The notes: generated by a model from the letters alone, not told the origin. A DNA stretch of 64,000 nucleotides from Phenylobacterium sp. (GCF_004297125.1 NZ_SCVD01000026.1:124001-188000); one strand, 5' to 3'. Shown: positions 25,449 through 34,049, counted from the stretch's first letter. Translations and numbers: made by a program.

Positions 25449-26873
25449 GTGGATGCGCTGAAGTTCTATATCGACGGAACCTGGGTCGACCCCATCTCGC
25501 CGGCGCAGCTCGCCATCCAGAACCCGGCCACCGAAGAGGTCCTCGCGCACATCAGCCTCGGGTCGGCCCAGGACGTGGACCGGGCCGTCCGCGCCGCACG
25601 GCGGGCCTTCGCCACCTACGCCACAACGAGTGTCGAGGAACGCCTGGGCTACCTGGCCCGGATCATCGAAGGCTTCCGAGCCCGCCTGCCCGAACTCGCC
25701 CGCACCATGACCCTCGAAATGGGGTCCCCCATCACCTTCTCGACCGAGCGCCAGGCGACCGTCGCTCTCTTCCACTTCGAGGAGGCCGCGCGCGTGCTGG
25801 CGAACTACAAGTTCGAAGAGCGCATGGGCGTAGGGGTCGTCCGCCGCGAGCCCATTGGCGTCTGCGGCCTGATCACGCCGTGGAACTGGCCGCTGAACCA
25901 AGTGGCCTCGAAGGTTGCCCCGGCGCTCGCCACCGGCTGCACGGTCGTGCTCAAGCCCAGCGAGATCGCGCCCCTCAGCGCCATGCTCGTGGCCGAGATC
26001 ATCCATGACGCGGGCGTGCCGGCGGGCGTGTTCAATCTCGTCAACGGCGACGGGCCGACGGTGGGCGAGGCGCTGGCCGTCCATCCGGGCATCGACATGA
26101 TCTCGATCACCGGATCGACCCAGGCCGGAATCCGCGTGGCCAAGCTGGCGGCGGACACCGTCAAGCGCGTCGCCCAAGAGCTGGGCGGCAAGTCGGCCAA
26201 CATCATCTTGGACGACGCCGACATCGCGGCCGCCGTCGCCCAGGGCGTGCACGCCTGCTACACGAACGCCGGCCAGAATTGCCAGTCGCCTACACGCATG
26301 CTGATCCCGCGCGGCGCGCGCGAGACGGCCTTCGAAGCGGCGCGCGGCGCCGTGGAAACCATCCAGGCTGGCGACCCGCTCGATCCCGTCACAACACTTG
26401 GCCCGCTCGTCAGCCAGGCGCAGTTCGACAAGGTCCAGGCGCTCATCCAGTCGGGCGTCGACGAGGGTGCTACCCTAGTTGCCGGCGGACTTGGCCGGCC
26501 GGCCGGGTTGAACCGCGGCTTCCACGTCCGACCGACCGTCTTCGGCGACGTCACCCGCGACATGCGCATTTCCCGCGAGGAGATCTTTGGCCCGGTGCTG
26601 TCGATCATGAGTTACGACACCGAGGACGAAGCCATCGAGATCGCCAACGACACGCCCTTCGGTTTGGCCGGTTTCGTGCAATCCCCGGACCTCGACCGCG
26701 CGCGGGCCGTCGCCAATCGTATCCGCGCCGGCCGGGTCTATCTCAATGGCGCGCCGTTCGACCGCAGCCTGCCGTTCGGCGGTTACAAGCAGTCCGGCAA
26801 TGGGCGCGAGTTCGGGGTCTTCGGCTTCGAGGAATACCTCGAGGTGAAGGCGATCCTGGGGGATCCGCGCTAG
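25449..26873 (+). CDS. NAD(P)-dependent aldehyde dehydrogenase
   Basis: 474 aa from a GTG at 25449, chosen for the AAGGGGG ribosome site and because the conserved N-terminus (LKFYIDGTWVDP) starts here. Catalytic Glu is in QELGGKSANIILDDADIA (residue 244) and the nucleophilic Cys in NAGQNCQSPTR (residue 278). PWNWPLNQVASKVAPALATG and the C-terminal PFGGYKQSGNGREFG are also family-typical. It would oxidise an aldehyde, possibly the one released by the HpcH/HpaI aldolase, to the acid. Its TAG stop shares the palindrome CTAG (26870-26873) with the TAG stop of the convergent oxidoreductase. Confidence 0.9.
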   Translation: MDALKFYIDGTWVDPISPAQLAIQNPATEEVLAHISLGSAQDVDRAVRAARRAFATYATTSVEERLGYLARIIEGFRARLPELARTMTLEMGSPITFSTERQATVALFHFEEAARVLANYKFEERMGVGVVRREPIGVCGLITPWNWPLNQVASKVAPALATGCTVVLKPSEIAPLSAMLVAEIIHDAGVPAGVFNLVNGDGPTVGEALAVHPGIDMISITGSTQAGIRVAKLAADTVKRVAQELGGKSANIILDDADIAAAVAQGVHACYTNAGQNCQSPTRMLIPRGARETAFEAARGAVETIQAGDPLDPVTTLGPLVSQAQFDKVQALIQSGVDEGATLVAGGLGRPAGLNRGFHVRPTVFGDVTRDMRISREEIFGPVLSIMSYDTEDEAIEIANDTPFGLAGFVQSPDLDRARAVANRIRAGRVYLNGAPFDRSLPFGGYKQSGNGREFGVFGFEEYLEVKAILGDPR

Positions 26874-27904
26874 GGCGCGAGCTGCCCAGGATCGACGATC
26901 AGCACGACCTTGCCGATCTGCTGGTTGGCGTCCATCAGCGCATGCGCGTCGGCCGCCCTGTCCAGCGGGAAGGTGGCGCAGATGCGCGTCCCGACCTGGC
27001 CCTGTTCGATCAGCGGCCAGACATGAGTGCGCAATGCGCTCGCCAGCTCGGCCTTGAATTCCGGCGTTCGCGGCCGAAGGGTGGCGCCGGTCAGGGTCTG
27101 TCGGCGGCGTACGATGCTGCGGGTGTCGATCTCGCCCGTCCGCCCCGCATGGCTCGACAGCAGCACCAGACGGCCGCCTTCGGCCAACAGGTCGAGCAGA
27201 CCCGCCGTGGTCGGGCCGGCCTGGGCGTCGACGATCACGTCGAAGCCGCCGGGCAGCAGGGTGCGGACCTGATCCGGCCAGTCGGGGTCGCGATAGTCGA
27301 GAACGTATGTGGCGCCTGCTGCGAGGCACGCGGCGCGCTTCTCCTCGCTGCTCGCGGTGGCGACGATCTTCGCATTCCGCAGGTGTGCGGCCAGCTGGAT
27401 GGCCGCCAGGCCGACGCCGCTGGCGCCGCCCTGGATCAACAGGCCTTCGCCGGATTCGATCCGGCCCAGGATCATGAGCGCGTTCCAGGCGGTGAAGAAC
27501 GCCTCGGGAAGGCTCGAAGCCTCGACAAGGTCCAGGCCGGCGGGAATGGGCAGGCACTGCCCTGCCGGCGCCAGGCAGTACTCGGCGTAGCCGCCGCCGT
27601 TCGCCAGGGCGCAGACGCGGTCGCCCGGACGCGGCCAGGCCACGTCGTCGGCCGCCGCCACGACCGTGCCGGCGATATCCAGCCCCAGACGCGGCGAGGC
27701 TCCCGGCGGCGGGGGATAGAGCCCCCGGCGCTGCTGGACGTCCGGACGGTTCACGCTGGCCGCCGCGACCCGGACAAGGACCTGGCCTGGCGCCACGGTC
27801 GGCCGGTGCGCATCTTCAACCACGAGACGGGCCTCATCGCCTTCCCCATCGACGCCGATGGCCTGCATCGAACGTTCGGCCGAGAGGGCGTCAGACAAGG
27901 TCAT
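26870..27904 (-). CDS. Medium-chain NADPH:quinone oxidoreductase (PIG3-like)
   Basis: 344 aa. Zinc-free MDR enzyme: ASVNRPDVQQRRGLYPPPPG, LGLDIAGTVVAAADDVAWPR, PGDRVCALANGGGYAEYCLA and the NADPH site LLIQGGASGVGLAAIQLAAH. The PPPPGAS and GGYAEY patterns are those of the TP53I3/PIG3-type quinone oxidoreductases. The C-terminus is ANQQIGKVVLIVD. The ATG at 27904 lies inside the end of the upstream IclR gene (14-bp overlap), so regulator and enzyme are cotranscribed. Role in the pathway unclear: quinone or enone reduction. Confidence 0.85.
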   Translation of the reverse strand: MTLSDALSAERSMQAIGVDGEGDEARLVVEDAHRPTVAPGQVLVRVAAASVNRPDVQQRRGLYPPPPGASPRLGLDIAGTVVAAADDVAWPRPGDRVCALANGGGYAEYCLAPAGQCLPIPAGLDLVEASSLPEAFFTAWNALMILGRIESGEGLLIQGGASGVGLAAIQLAAHLRNAKIVATASSEEKRAACLAAGATYVLDYRDPDWPDQVRTLLPGGFDVIVDAQAGPTTAGLLDLLAEGGRLVLLSSHAGRTGEIDTRSIVRRRQTLTGATLRPRTPEFKAELASALRTHVWPLIEQGQVGTRICATFPLDRAADAHALMDANQQIGKVVLIVDPGQLAP

Positions 27905-28721
27905 GGGTCGATCCCGGGTCGGCGGGCCTGGCCGCCTCGGAGCGCCGCGCAAGCTCATCCGAGATGGTCTCGGCGGTCTGAACCACGCGCGGCAGATACT
28001 CGGTGATCGCCTTCTGCAGGGGCATCGCCGCGGTGATCCAGGTGAAGCCGAGGCAGGCCACGACATGGTCTCCGTCGCGCACGGGCACGGCGATGGTCGA
28101 GGACTTGGTCTCAATGCCCGGTGAGCGGGTGGCGTAGCCGCGGCCGCGCACCTGTTCGATCATCCGCGACATCGCCTCGGGATCGTGGGCCAGGCGGTCT
28201 TCGGGGTCCGTGCTGCGCTTGACGATCTCAAGGATGATCTGCTGCTCGTTGGGCGGGCTGTGGGCCAGGTAGCAGCGGCCGAGCGCGCGGCTGACCATGC
28301 TCAGCCGCATGTTCAGCGAGGAATGGAGCAGCGAGAGCGAGGTGTAGGGAATGCTGCTGGCGCGGACGACCATGGCGTCGAGGTCGAAGAGGGCGAGCGC
28401 CAGCGGCCAGCCCTCCTGCTTGGTGAACTCGACGATGATCTCCTGGGCGACCTCGATCACCAGTGGCTCGTGGTGGAAGCCGCTGGACAGCGTCTTGACC
28501 CGTCCCAGCAGCTGGTAGGTGCCGTAGCTGGCCGATTGGGTCGCCAAGCCCTTGGCTTCCAAAGTGCGCAGCAGACGTACGATCGATGGCTTGGGCAGGC
28601 CGGTTTCGCGATGCAGGTCATGGAGCGTGGACAGCGGGCGACGGTTCATCGCCTGGAGCAGGTCGATCGCCCGCTCGACAGCGCGAATGCTGCCCTTCTC
28701 CGACCTGGAGTCTCTCGCCAT
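27891..28721 (-). CDS. IclR-family transcriptional regulator
   Basis: 276 aa from the ATG at 28721, which has GGAG at the correct distance; ATGs at 28730 and 28874 are alternatives without a good site. N-terminal winged helix: IRAVERAIDLLQAMNRRPLS, LHDLHRETGLPKPSIVRLLR, LEAKGLATQSASYGTYQLLG. The effector domain has LGRCYLAHSP, RGRGYATRSPGIETKSSTIA and VPVRDGDHVVACLGFTWITA. This is the MhpR-like branch that often controls aromatic-acid genes. It sits at the centre of the island and is divergent from the SDR. Seven copies of a palindromic motif around it suggest it controls the whole island, itself included. Confidence 0.9.
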   Translation of the reverse strand: MARDSRSEKGSIRAVERAIDLLQAMNRRPLSTLHDLHRETGLPKPSIVRLLRTLEAKGLATQSASYGTYQLLGRVKTLSSGFHHEPLVIEVAQEIIVEFTKQEGWPLALALFDLDAMVVRASSIPYTSLSLLHSSLNMRLSMVSRALGRCYLAHSPPNEQQIILEIVKRSTDPEDRLAHDPEAMSRMIEQVRGRGYATRSPGIETKSSTIAVPVRDGDHVVACLGFTWITAAMPLQKAITEYLPRVVQTAETISDELARRSEAARPADPGSTHDLV

Positions 28722-28815
28722 CGCCGACATCTCCACGGGCCTTCCGCTAACCTCCCTCGTCAGACCTCCGCGAAGGTGCCGGGGCAGCGGTGCGGCGACA
28801 ACGAGCATATCTCGA

Positions 28816-28833
28816 TGTTCCGACCAGCGAAAA
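28816..28833. promoter_or_regulatory. Catabolic-island motif site 3, IclR/SDR divergent promoter
   Basis: TGTTC-CGACCAGC-GAAAA, in register with the other six copies. It lies 95 bp upstream of the IclR start and 83 bp upstream of the SDR start, as expected for an autoregulatory operator. Confidence 0.55.
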
Positions 28834-28916
28834 GTAGCCAAGCCGGCGTTGATGCGTCGCGGCCGATCCAACACTCCGGGGACGGCGGATCGTCCGCCGA
28901 TAAGAAGGGTGGATCG

Positions 28917-29693
28917 ATGATCGCGGAACTGTTCGAGGTGGCCGGTAAGGTCGCTCTGGTGACCGGTGGGACCAGCGGCATCGGCCGCATGATCGCCGAA
29001 GGCTTCGTGCGGAGCGGAGTGCGGACCTACATCGCCGCGCGGGACCAGGCGCGGGCGGACGCGACCGCGGCCGAACTGGCTTCAGCCGGCGGCGTCTGCA
29101 TCGGGCTGGCGGCCGACCTGAGCGAGGCGAATGGCCCGGCGGCGCTGCTAGAGGCGCTGACGTCGCGGGAAGCGCGGCTCGATATCCTGGTCAACAACGC
29201 CGGGGCGAACAACCGCGGCCCCATCGCCGGCGTCACCGCCGAAGCGTGGGACGCCGTCATGGACGTCAATCTGCGCGCACCGTTCCTGCTGATCCAGCAG
29301 GCCCTGCCGCTGCTGCGCGCCGCGGCGACCGAAGGAGGCCACGCGAGCGTCATCAACATCGGGTCCATCGGCGGCCTGCATATTCCGAACTGGGAGGCCT
29401 ATCCCTACGGCGCGTCGAAGGCGGCGATCCACCACCTGACCCGGGCGCTGGCCAAAAGCCTGGGCGCCGATCAGATCCGCGTCAACGCGATCGCACCGGG
29501 ACCCTTCCACTCGCGTCTCACCGACACGACGTCCGAGGCGGTGAAGAAGAGCGTGCAGACGTACATCCCGGTCAATCGCGCGGGCGAGGCGCAGGATGTG
29601 CAGGGGACCTGCATCTTCCTCGCCTCGCGGGCCGGCGCCTACGTCAACGGCTCGACCATCGCCCTGGACGGCGGATACATCGCCGCCCTCTAG
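28917..29693 (+). CDS. SDR-family oxidoreductase
   Basis: 258 aa from an ATG at 28917 (AAGGGTGG upstream). NAD(P) site VALVTGGTSGIGRMIAEGFV; LDILVNNAGANNRGPIAGVT; catalytic residues in NIGSIGGLHIPNWEAYPYGA followed by SKAAIHHLTRALAKSLG; C-terminal YVNGSTIALDGGYIAAL. The PNWEAYPYGASKAA form is frequent in gluconate 5-dehydrogenase/FabG-like oxidoreductases. It probably interconverts an alcohol and a ketone in the island's pathway. Convergent with the MFS gene: the two TAG stops share the palindrome CTAG at 29690-29693. Confidence 0.88.
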   Translation: MIAELFEVAGKVALVTGGTSGIGRMIAEGFVRSGVRTYIAARDQARADATAAELASAGGVCIGLAADLSEANGPAALLEALTSREARLDILVNNAGANNRGPIAGVTAEAWDAVMDVNLRAPFLLIQQALPLLRAAATEGGHASVINIGSIGGLHIPNWEAYPYGASKAAIHHLTRALAKSLGADQIRVNAIAPGPFHSRLTDTTSEAVKKSVQTYIPVNRAGEAQDVQGTCIFLASRAGAYVNGSTIALDGGYIAAL

Positions 29694-31030
29694 GCCCCAG
29701 CCACCTCGGCGGCGGGTTTCTTCCGCGGCCGCAGCGCCGGCGTGACCAGAATGGCGACGGCGCCGAGCAGAGACATCGAGCCCATCGCGTAGAAGCCGGC
29801 GCTGAAGCCACCCGTCGCGTCGTTCAGAACACCGAAGACGAATGGGGTGGAGTAACCCGCGAAATTGCCCAGGGTGGTGATCAGGGCGAAGCCCGCCGCC
29901 GCCGCGGCGCCCATCACGAAGGCGCCGGGCAGCGAAAAGATCGTCGCCGAGGCGACCACGAATCCACATTGGGCGAAGACCAAGGCCGAAAGCGCCACAT
30001 AGGCATTGTCGCTGAACGTGCCGGCGACGCAGAGGCCGACCGCCTGGGCCAGGAAGCCGAAGGTGGCGTGCCAGCGCCGCTCGCGCGTCTTGTCCGAGTG
30101 GCGGGCGTTCACGATCAGCACGACGCAGGGGATGATGGCCAGGCCCGCGGCGATCAGGCCAGTGTCGAACACCGACGTGTTGCTCACCTTCCGGATGATC
30201 GTCGGCAGCCAGAACTGGATGCCGTAGAGCGTCGACAAGTTACAGAAATTGGCGAGGACGACGCACCAGATGTTCGGATTGCGGAACGCGTCGCCGAAGC
30301 GGTGGCCGACACCGGCGTCCGACTGTTCCTTCTGCTCGGCGGCGAGATCGGCAATGACCATCGCCTTCTGGTCGGCGTTCAGCCAGGCCGCTTCCGCGGG
30401 CCCGTTGCGCAGCACGACGAAGACGATCACCCCCAGGATCGACGCGGGTAGGCCTTCGACGACGAAGACCCACTGCCAGCCAGCAAGGCCCAGCCAGCCG
30501 TCCATGAAATCCATGATTGCGCCGGAAAGCGGGCTGCCGATGATCGAGGATAGGCTGCTGCCCAGGATCATGATCGAGATCGCCTGCGCCCTCAGGTGCT
30601 GGGGAAACCAGTAGGTCATGAAGAGCAGGGCGCCCGGATAGAAGCCGGCCTCCGCCACCCCCAGGATGAAACGCACAATGTAAAAGTGGGTGGGTGTCTG
30701 GACGAGGGCGGTCGTCGCCGAAAGGATGCCCCAGACGATCATGATCCGCGCCAGCCAGATCCGCGCGCCGACCCGATGCAGGATCATATTGCTGGGGATC
30801 TCGACCAGGCAGTAGCCGATGAAGAAGATGCCAGCGCCGAAGCCGTACATGGCGGCGGTCAGGCCGATCGCCTCGCCCATCTGCAGCTTCGCGAAGGCGA
30901 CGTTCACGCGGTCCAGGCTGGCCATCGTGTAGGCGATGAGCAGCAGCGGAAGGATCCGCCACGCGATGAGGTTGTAGGTCCGCCAACGCGCCTCGTCGGC
31001 GACGCTCTCTCTGCCGATCAGATTCATCAT
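29690..31030 (-). CDS. MFS transporter, anion:cation symporter (ACS) family
   Basis: 446 aa with twelve transmembrane segments. ACS-type marks: YTMASLDRVNVAFAKLQMGE in TM1/loop, FFIGYCLVEIPSNMILHRVG, ARIWLARIMIVWGILSATTA, GVAEAGFYPGALLFMTYWFP and a long central loop (NGPAEAAWLNADQKAMVIAD). Family members carry organic anions such as phthalate, tartrate or hydroxyphenylacetate with protons. Start at the first of two adjacent ATGs, with GGGGAGGGC upstream. Motif site 4 is 109 bp upstream. It is the likely inner-membrane importer of the island's substrate. Confidence 0.88.
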   Translation of the reverse strand: MMNLIGRESVADEARWRTYNLIAWRILPLLLIAYTMASLDRVNVAFAKLQMGEAIGLTAAMYGFGAGIFFIGYCLVEIPSNMILHRVGARIWLARIMIVWGILSATTALVQTPTHFYIVRFILGVAEAGFYPGALLFMTYWFPQHLRAQAISIMILGSSLSSIIGSPLSGAIMDFMDGWLGLAGWQWVFVVEGLPASILGVIVFVVLRNGPAEAAWLNADQKAMVIADLAAEQKEQSDAGVGHRFGDAFRNPNIWCVVLANFCNLSTLYGIQFWLPTIIRKVSNTSVFDTGLIAAGLAIIPCVVLIVNARHSDKTRERRWHATFGFLAQAVGLCVAGTFSDNAYVALSALVFAQCGFVVASATIFSLPGAFVMGAAAAAGFALITTLGNFAGYSTPFVFGVLNDATGGFSAGFYAMGSMSLLGAVAILVTPALRPRKKPAAEVAGA

Positions 31031-31138
31031 GCCCTCCCCAGGCCCAGGCGCCTTTTCGCGGCGCGCGGTCTAAGCTGTTGTCAGCGTGTTGGCGTCAGCA
31101 TGCTGCGCATACCGGCGCATTCGATCATCCGACGAACG

Positions 31139-31156
31139 TTTTTCGACAGGCGAAAA
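31139..31156. promoter_or_regulatory. Catabolic-island motif site 4, upstream of the MFS gene
   Basis: TTTTT-CGACAGGC-GAAAA, in register with the other copies. It lies between the MFS start (31030) and the stop of the hydratase gene (31164). Its arms are T/A-only matches and so weaker than sites 1 and 2b. Confidence 0.5.
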
Positions 31157-31163
31157 CTTGGGC

Positions 31164-31967
31164 CTACACGAACGCCAGCTCGATCCTTCCAGCTTCCCTG
31201 AAGTCGAACTCGAAGCGATCCCCGCGCGTCACCGAGAACGGCTTGATCACCGAGCCCGACAGCACGATGTCGCCCGGCTCGAGGGCTTTGTGCTGGTCGG
31301 CCAACGCCGCGGCCAGCCAGACGAGCGCCCGCTCGGGCCGACCGAACACGAGCGGGAACAGTCCCGAGTCCTCTGCCTCGCCATTGTGATAGAGGACCGC
31401 GCCGATTTCGCTGAGGGCGATCTCGTCCGGACGCCAGCGTTGGTCCGAGATGGCGAATCCCGCGGCTCCGCCGCCGTCGGCCACGATGTCGATCGCTGAT
31501 CGCGCCAGGCCCGAGTCGGGCTGACGCATGACCAGGCGGCTGTCCAGGATCTCAACCGCGGGCGACACCCATTCGATCGCCGCGATCGCCTGGGCCTCGC
31601 TGCAGGCTCCCGCCAAGCGGCTTCCCAACTTGAACGCCAGCTCCATCTCGACCTTGGGCGCCAGGAAGCGATCCATCTCCACTGGCGCGTCTTGGCCGAA
31701 GGCCATGTCGTCCAAAAGCGTACCGAAGATGGGGCCTTCGGCGCCTAGCGGTTGTTGCGACCCGCGCGTCGTGAGCGCGACCTTGTAGCCCGCGAGTGTC
31801 CGCCCCTCCTCCGCCATGCGATATGAGGCCCACGCGTGCTGCACGCCGTATGCGTCGGCCAAAGTCAATTCAGGATGCGCCGCGCGCGGCAAAGACGTCG
31901 CACGACGCTCGCGCCTCGCCTCGTCCAGCCTAGCAATCAGCGCTGCGCGATCTTCCACGTTCAGCAT
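31164..31967 (-). CDS. 2-keto-4-pentenoate hydratase/4-oxalocrotonate decarboxylase family enzyme
   Basis: 267 aa. Family marks: LTLADAYGVQHAWASYRMAE, GYKVALTTRGSQQPLGAEGP, IFGTLLDDMAFGQDAPVEMD, KVEMELAFKLG (metal-ligand Glu pair), WVSPAVEILDSRLVMRQPDS and GDIVLSGSVIKPFSVTRGDR. This is the MhpD/HpaH fold, which adds water to a 2-oxo-4-enoate using Mg2+. The product type matches the substrate type of HpcH/HpaI aldolases. It starts 4 bp after the BKACE stop and is cotranscribed with it. Hydratase and decarboxylase members cannot be separated by motif alone. Confidence 0.85.
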   Translation of the reverse strand: MLNVEDRAALIARLDEARRERRATSLPRAAHPELTLADAYGVQHAWASYRMAEEGRTLAGYKVALTTRGSQQPLGAEGPIFGTLLDDMAFGQDAPVEMDRFLAPKVEMELAFKLGSRLAGACSEAQAIAAIEWVSPAVEILDSRLVMRQPDSGLARSAIDIVADGGGAAGFAISDQRWRPDEIALSEIGAVLYHNGEAEDSGLFPLVFGRPERALVWLAAALADQHKALEPGDIVLSGSVIKPFSVTRGDRFEFDFREAGRIELAFV

Positions 31968-31971
31968 CGCG

Positions 31972-32850
31972 TCACCGGGGCGCCAGGTCGAGCATCGCGC
32001 GCGCCTCGTCCGGCGTGGCGGGCTCAGCGCCAAGCATGTCCAGGAGCCGCACCGCCTGTTCAACGAGCTCGGCGTTGTCGCGGGTCAGCTCACCGCGGCG
32101 GATGTAGATGTTGTCTTCCATCCCGACGCGCACCTGACCGCCGAGCAGCTGCGCCGCCGCCAGCATCGGGTACTCCCGCGCCGCGATGCCGAACGCCGAC
32201 CAAACCGCCTCGGGCGGCAGGATCGACTTCATGTAGGCAAGCGTCTCGACTGTGGACGAGCAGCCGTATTTGACCCCGGTGACGATCTGGAAGAACGGCT
32301 TGCCTGGGATCGTCCCATCGGCGAGCAGGTCCTTGGCGAGGTGGATGTCGCCGGTGTCGAAAACCTCAAGCTCTGGCTTCACCCCCGAGGCCACGATCGC
32401 CTCGGCCATCTTGCGAACATTGGATGGTGTGTTGACCACCACCTGGCCGCCCGAGTTCATGGTGTTGAAGTCCAACGAGCAGATCTCTGGCCTCAACTCG
32501 ACCACATGGGCGACACGCAGCAACGGATGAACCAGAGTTGTGCCCGGCCCGGCGACACGAGGATCATTCTCGGACGGCGCGAAGCGGCCGCCCTCCCCCG
32601 TGGTCAGATTGATGATCAGGTCGCTGCCGCTATCGCGTATCCGGTCGACTGCCTCTCGGTAGAGGTCGAGGCTCATCGAGGGCCGTCCCGTTTCGGGGTC
32701 GCGCACGTGGATATGGACGATCGCCGCACCGGCCGCGCGCGCATCGAGCGCGGCCTCTGCGATCTGCTGGGGCGTCACCGGAAGCTTCGGATGTTGCTCC
32801 GGTTTCACCAGGTTGCCGGTCAGCGCGCAGGAGATAATTGTCTTCGTCAT
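31972..32850 (-). CDS. Beta-keto acid cleavage enzyme (BKACE, DUF849)
   Basis: 292 aa. Starts KTIISCALTGNLVKPEQHPK. The zinc motif is AAIVHIHVRDPETGRPSMSL, and other typical parts are DLIINLTTGEGGRF, ELRPEICSLDFNTMN, LEVFDTGDIHLAKDLL and GGQVRVGMEDNIYIRRGELT. BKACE enzymes condense a beta-keto acid with acetyl-CoA and release acetoacetate plus a new CoA thioester; the first one known cleaves 3-keto-5-aminohexanoate. Acetoacetate would need a CoA-transferase, and a truncated one lies at 33933. First gene of a pair with the hydratase; two motif copies lie upstream at 32901-32934. Confidence 0.9.
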   Translation of the reverse strand: MTKTIISCALTGNLVKPEQHPKLPVTPQQIAEAALDARAAGAAIVHIHVRDPETGRPSMSLDLYREAVDRIRDSGSDLIINLTTGEGGRFAPSENDPRVAGPGTTLVHPLLRVAHVVELRPEICSLDFNTMNSGGQVVVNTPSNVRKMAEAIVASGVKPELEVFDTGDIHLAKDLLADGTIPGKPFFQIVTGVKYGCSSTVETLAYMKSILPPEAVWSAFGIAAREYPMLAAAQLLGGQVRVGMEDNIYIRRGELTRDNAELVEQAVRLLDMLGAEPATPDEARAMLDLAPR

Positions 32851-32900
32851 TCGACAAGTTCAGCAGGTCGCTGCCGAGCCGGGCAATGCACGAAGCAAAG

Positions 32901-32934
32901 CTTTCCGCTGCCCGAAACTTTCGCTGTTCGAAAA
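32901..32934. promoter_or_regulatory. Catabolic-island motif sites 5a and 5b, BKACE/cupin divergent promoter
   Basis: Site 5a is CTTTC-CGCTGCCC-GAAAC (32901-32918); site 5b is ACTTT-CGCTGTTC-GAAAA (32917-32934). Spacing is 16 bp, close to the 17 bp of sites 2a and 2b. They lie 51-84 bp upstream of the BKACE start and about 125 bp upstream of the cupin start. Confidence 0.55.
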
Positions 32935-33057
32935 CCTCAAACTCGCCGCTTTCCCGGCCGCGCTGGTCGATCAGGATGACGCCGACTGCAACGAACACAG
33001 TGGGGAGGCGGATATGGCCGGACGCGAGGAGAGCACCGCCAAGATGGGCTGCGCGGT

Positions 33058-33912
33058 ATGATGGCGCCGGCACGTCCTGCGTCCGGCGGATGGCACTACA
33101 AGGAGCCGCCGCTGACCGATGTCGATTCCGGGGCGAAGACCTGGATCGCGCGCGGCGCCAACTTCGTGACGGTGGTGAGCGACCTCGAATCCGGCGCCGT
33201 TCTGGCGCGGTCCGACAACGCCGACGAATATATGCTTCTCAACGACCAGGTAGCCGTCACGGTCACGGCTGGCGATGAGACCATCGAGGTTCCGCCCGAC
33301 AGCCTGACGATCGTGCCGCCGGGACCCAGCCGCGTTGTCGCCGCGCGCGACGGCCAGATCGTGCGTGTCTTCTCGGACAAGGCGGCAGACCTCGCGGCCC
33401 GGGCCTCGAATGCGGCGTCCTATCGTAGCCGTCCCAATGATGTCGCGCCGCTCGAGCCGTGGCCCGAGCCGGTCGACGGCTATCGCCTGCGGACCTATGC
33501 GCTGGCCGATCACGTGCGGCCGGACACCAACATGCGGATCTTCCGCTCCACCAACCTGATGCTAAACGTGATGACCGCGCGCAACGTGCCGCGCGACACG
33601 GCCAAGCTGACGCCGCATTCGCACGCCGACTTCGAACAGGGATCGCTGGCGATCGGCGGGGTCTACATCCACCATCTACGCTATCCATGGACGCCAGACA
33701 TGGCCACGTGGCGGGACGATGAACACCTTGAGATGGCGAGTCCCTCGGTGCTCGTCATCCCACCTACGGTGATCCACACCAGCCGCAACATCGGCGACCA
33801 GCCGGGCCGCCTGATCGACGTCTTCGCACCGCCGCGGGTCGATTTCTCGTTGCGCGAAGGCCTGGTCGCGAATGCCGGCGACTATCCAATGCCAGAGACC
33901 GTGACGCGCTGA
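33058..33912 (+). CDS. Two-domain cupin-fold protein
   Basis: 284 aa. The C-terminal cupin is clear: KLTPHSHADFEQGSLAIGGV, YIHHLRYPWTPDMATWRDDE and VIPPTVIHTSRNIGDQPGRL give His/Glu ligands in the two cupin motifs. The N-terminal half (ARSDNADEYMLLNDQVAVTV, IEVPPDSLTIVPPGPSRVVA) is a second, apparently metal-free barrel. Dioxygenases, isomerases and lyases all occur in this fold, so the reaction is open. It could be the missing oxygenase step of the island. The start is the first of two adjacent ATG codons. A CoA-transferase fragment follows 20 bp downstream. Confidence 0.7.
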   Translation: MMAPARPASGGWHYKEPPLTDVDSGAKTWIARGANFVTVVSDLESGAVLARSDNADEYMLLNDQVAVTVTAGDETIEVPPDSLTIVPPGPSRVVAARDGQIVRVFSDKAADLAARASNAASYRSRPNDVAPLEPWPEPVDGYRLRTYALADHVRPDTNMRIFRSTNLMLNVMTARNVPRDTAKLTPHSHADFEQGSLAIGGVYIHHLRYPWTPDMATWRDDEHLEMASPSVLVIPPTVIHTSRNIGDQPGRLIDVFAPPRVDFSLREGLVANAGDYPMPETVTR

Positions 33913-33932
33913 CCGGCTGGAGAAGGGCGGCC

Positions 33933-34049
33933 ATGGCTGACAAGGTTCGCAAGGACGCGGTCGAGGCGCTGCAAGGGCTACTCTTCGACGGCATGACCAT
34001 CATGGCGTGCGGGTTCGGGCTGACCCAAGGATCCCAGGTAGAGAAGTAG
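33933..34049 (+). pseudogene. N-terminal stub of CoA-transferase subunit A
   Basis: From the ATG at 33933 the frame reads MADKVRKDAVEALQGLLFDG and MTIMACGFGL. This is the first 30 residues of 3-oxoacid CoA-transferase alpha subunits (usual form LLxDGMTIMxGGFGLCGIP). Homology breaks after about 34020 and a TAG follows at 34047. The subunit should be about 230 aa, and no beta subunit is present. The gene was cut by a deletion or rearrangement. AGAAGGGCGG upstream is a good ribosome site, so a 38-aa peptide may still be made. An intact version would have completed acetoacetate use after BKACE. Confidence 0.7.

Noticed and set aside
32813..33061. Open frame between BKACE and cupin on the plus strand
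   Set aside because: It runs antisense to the BKACE start and across the tandem motif sites; no protein-like features.
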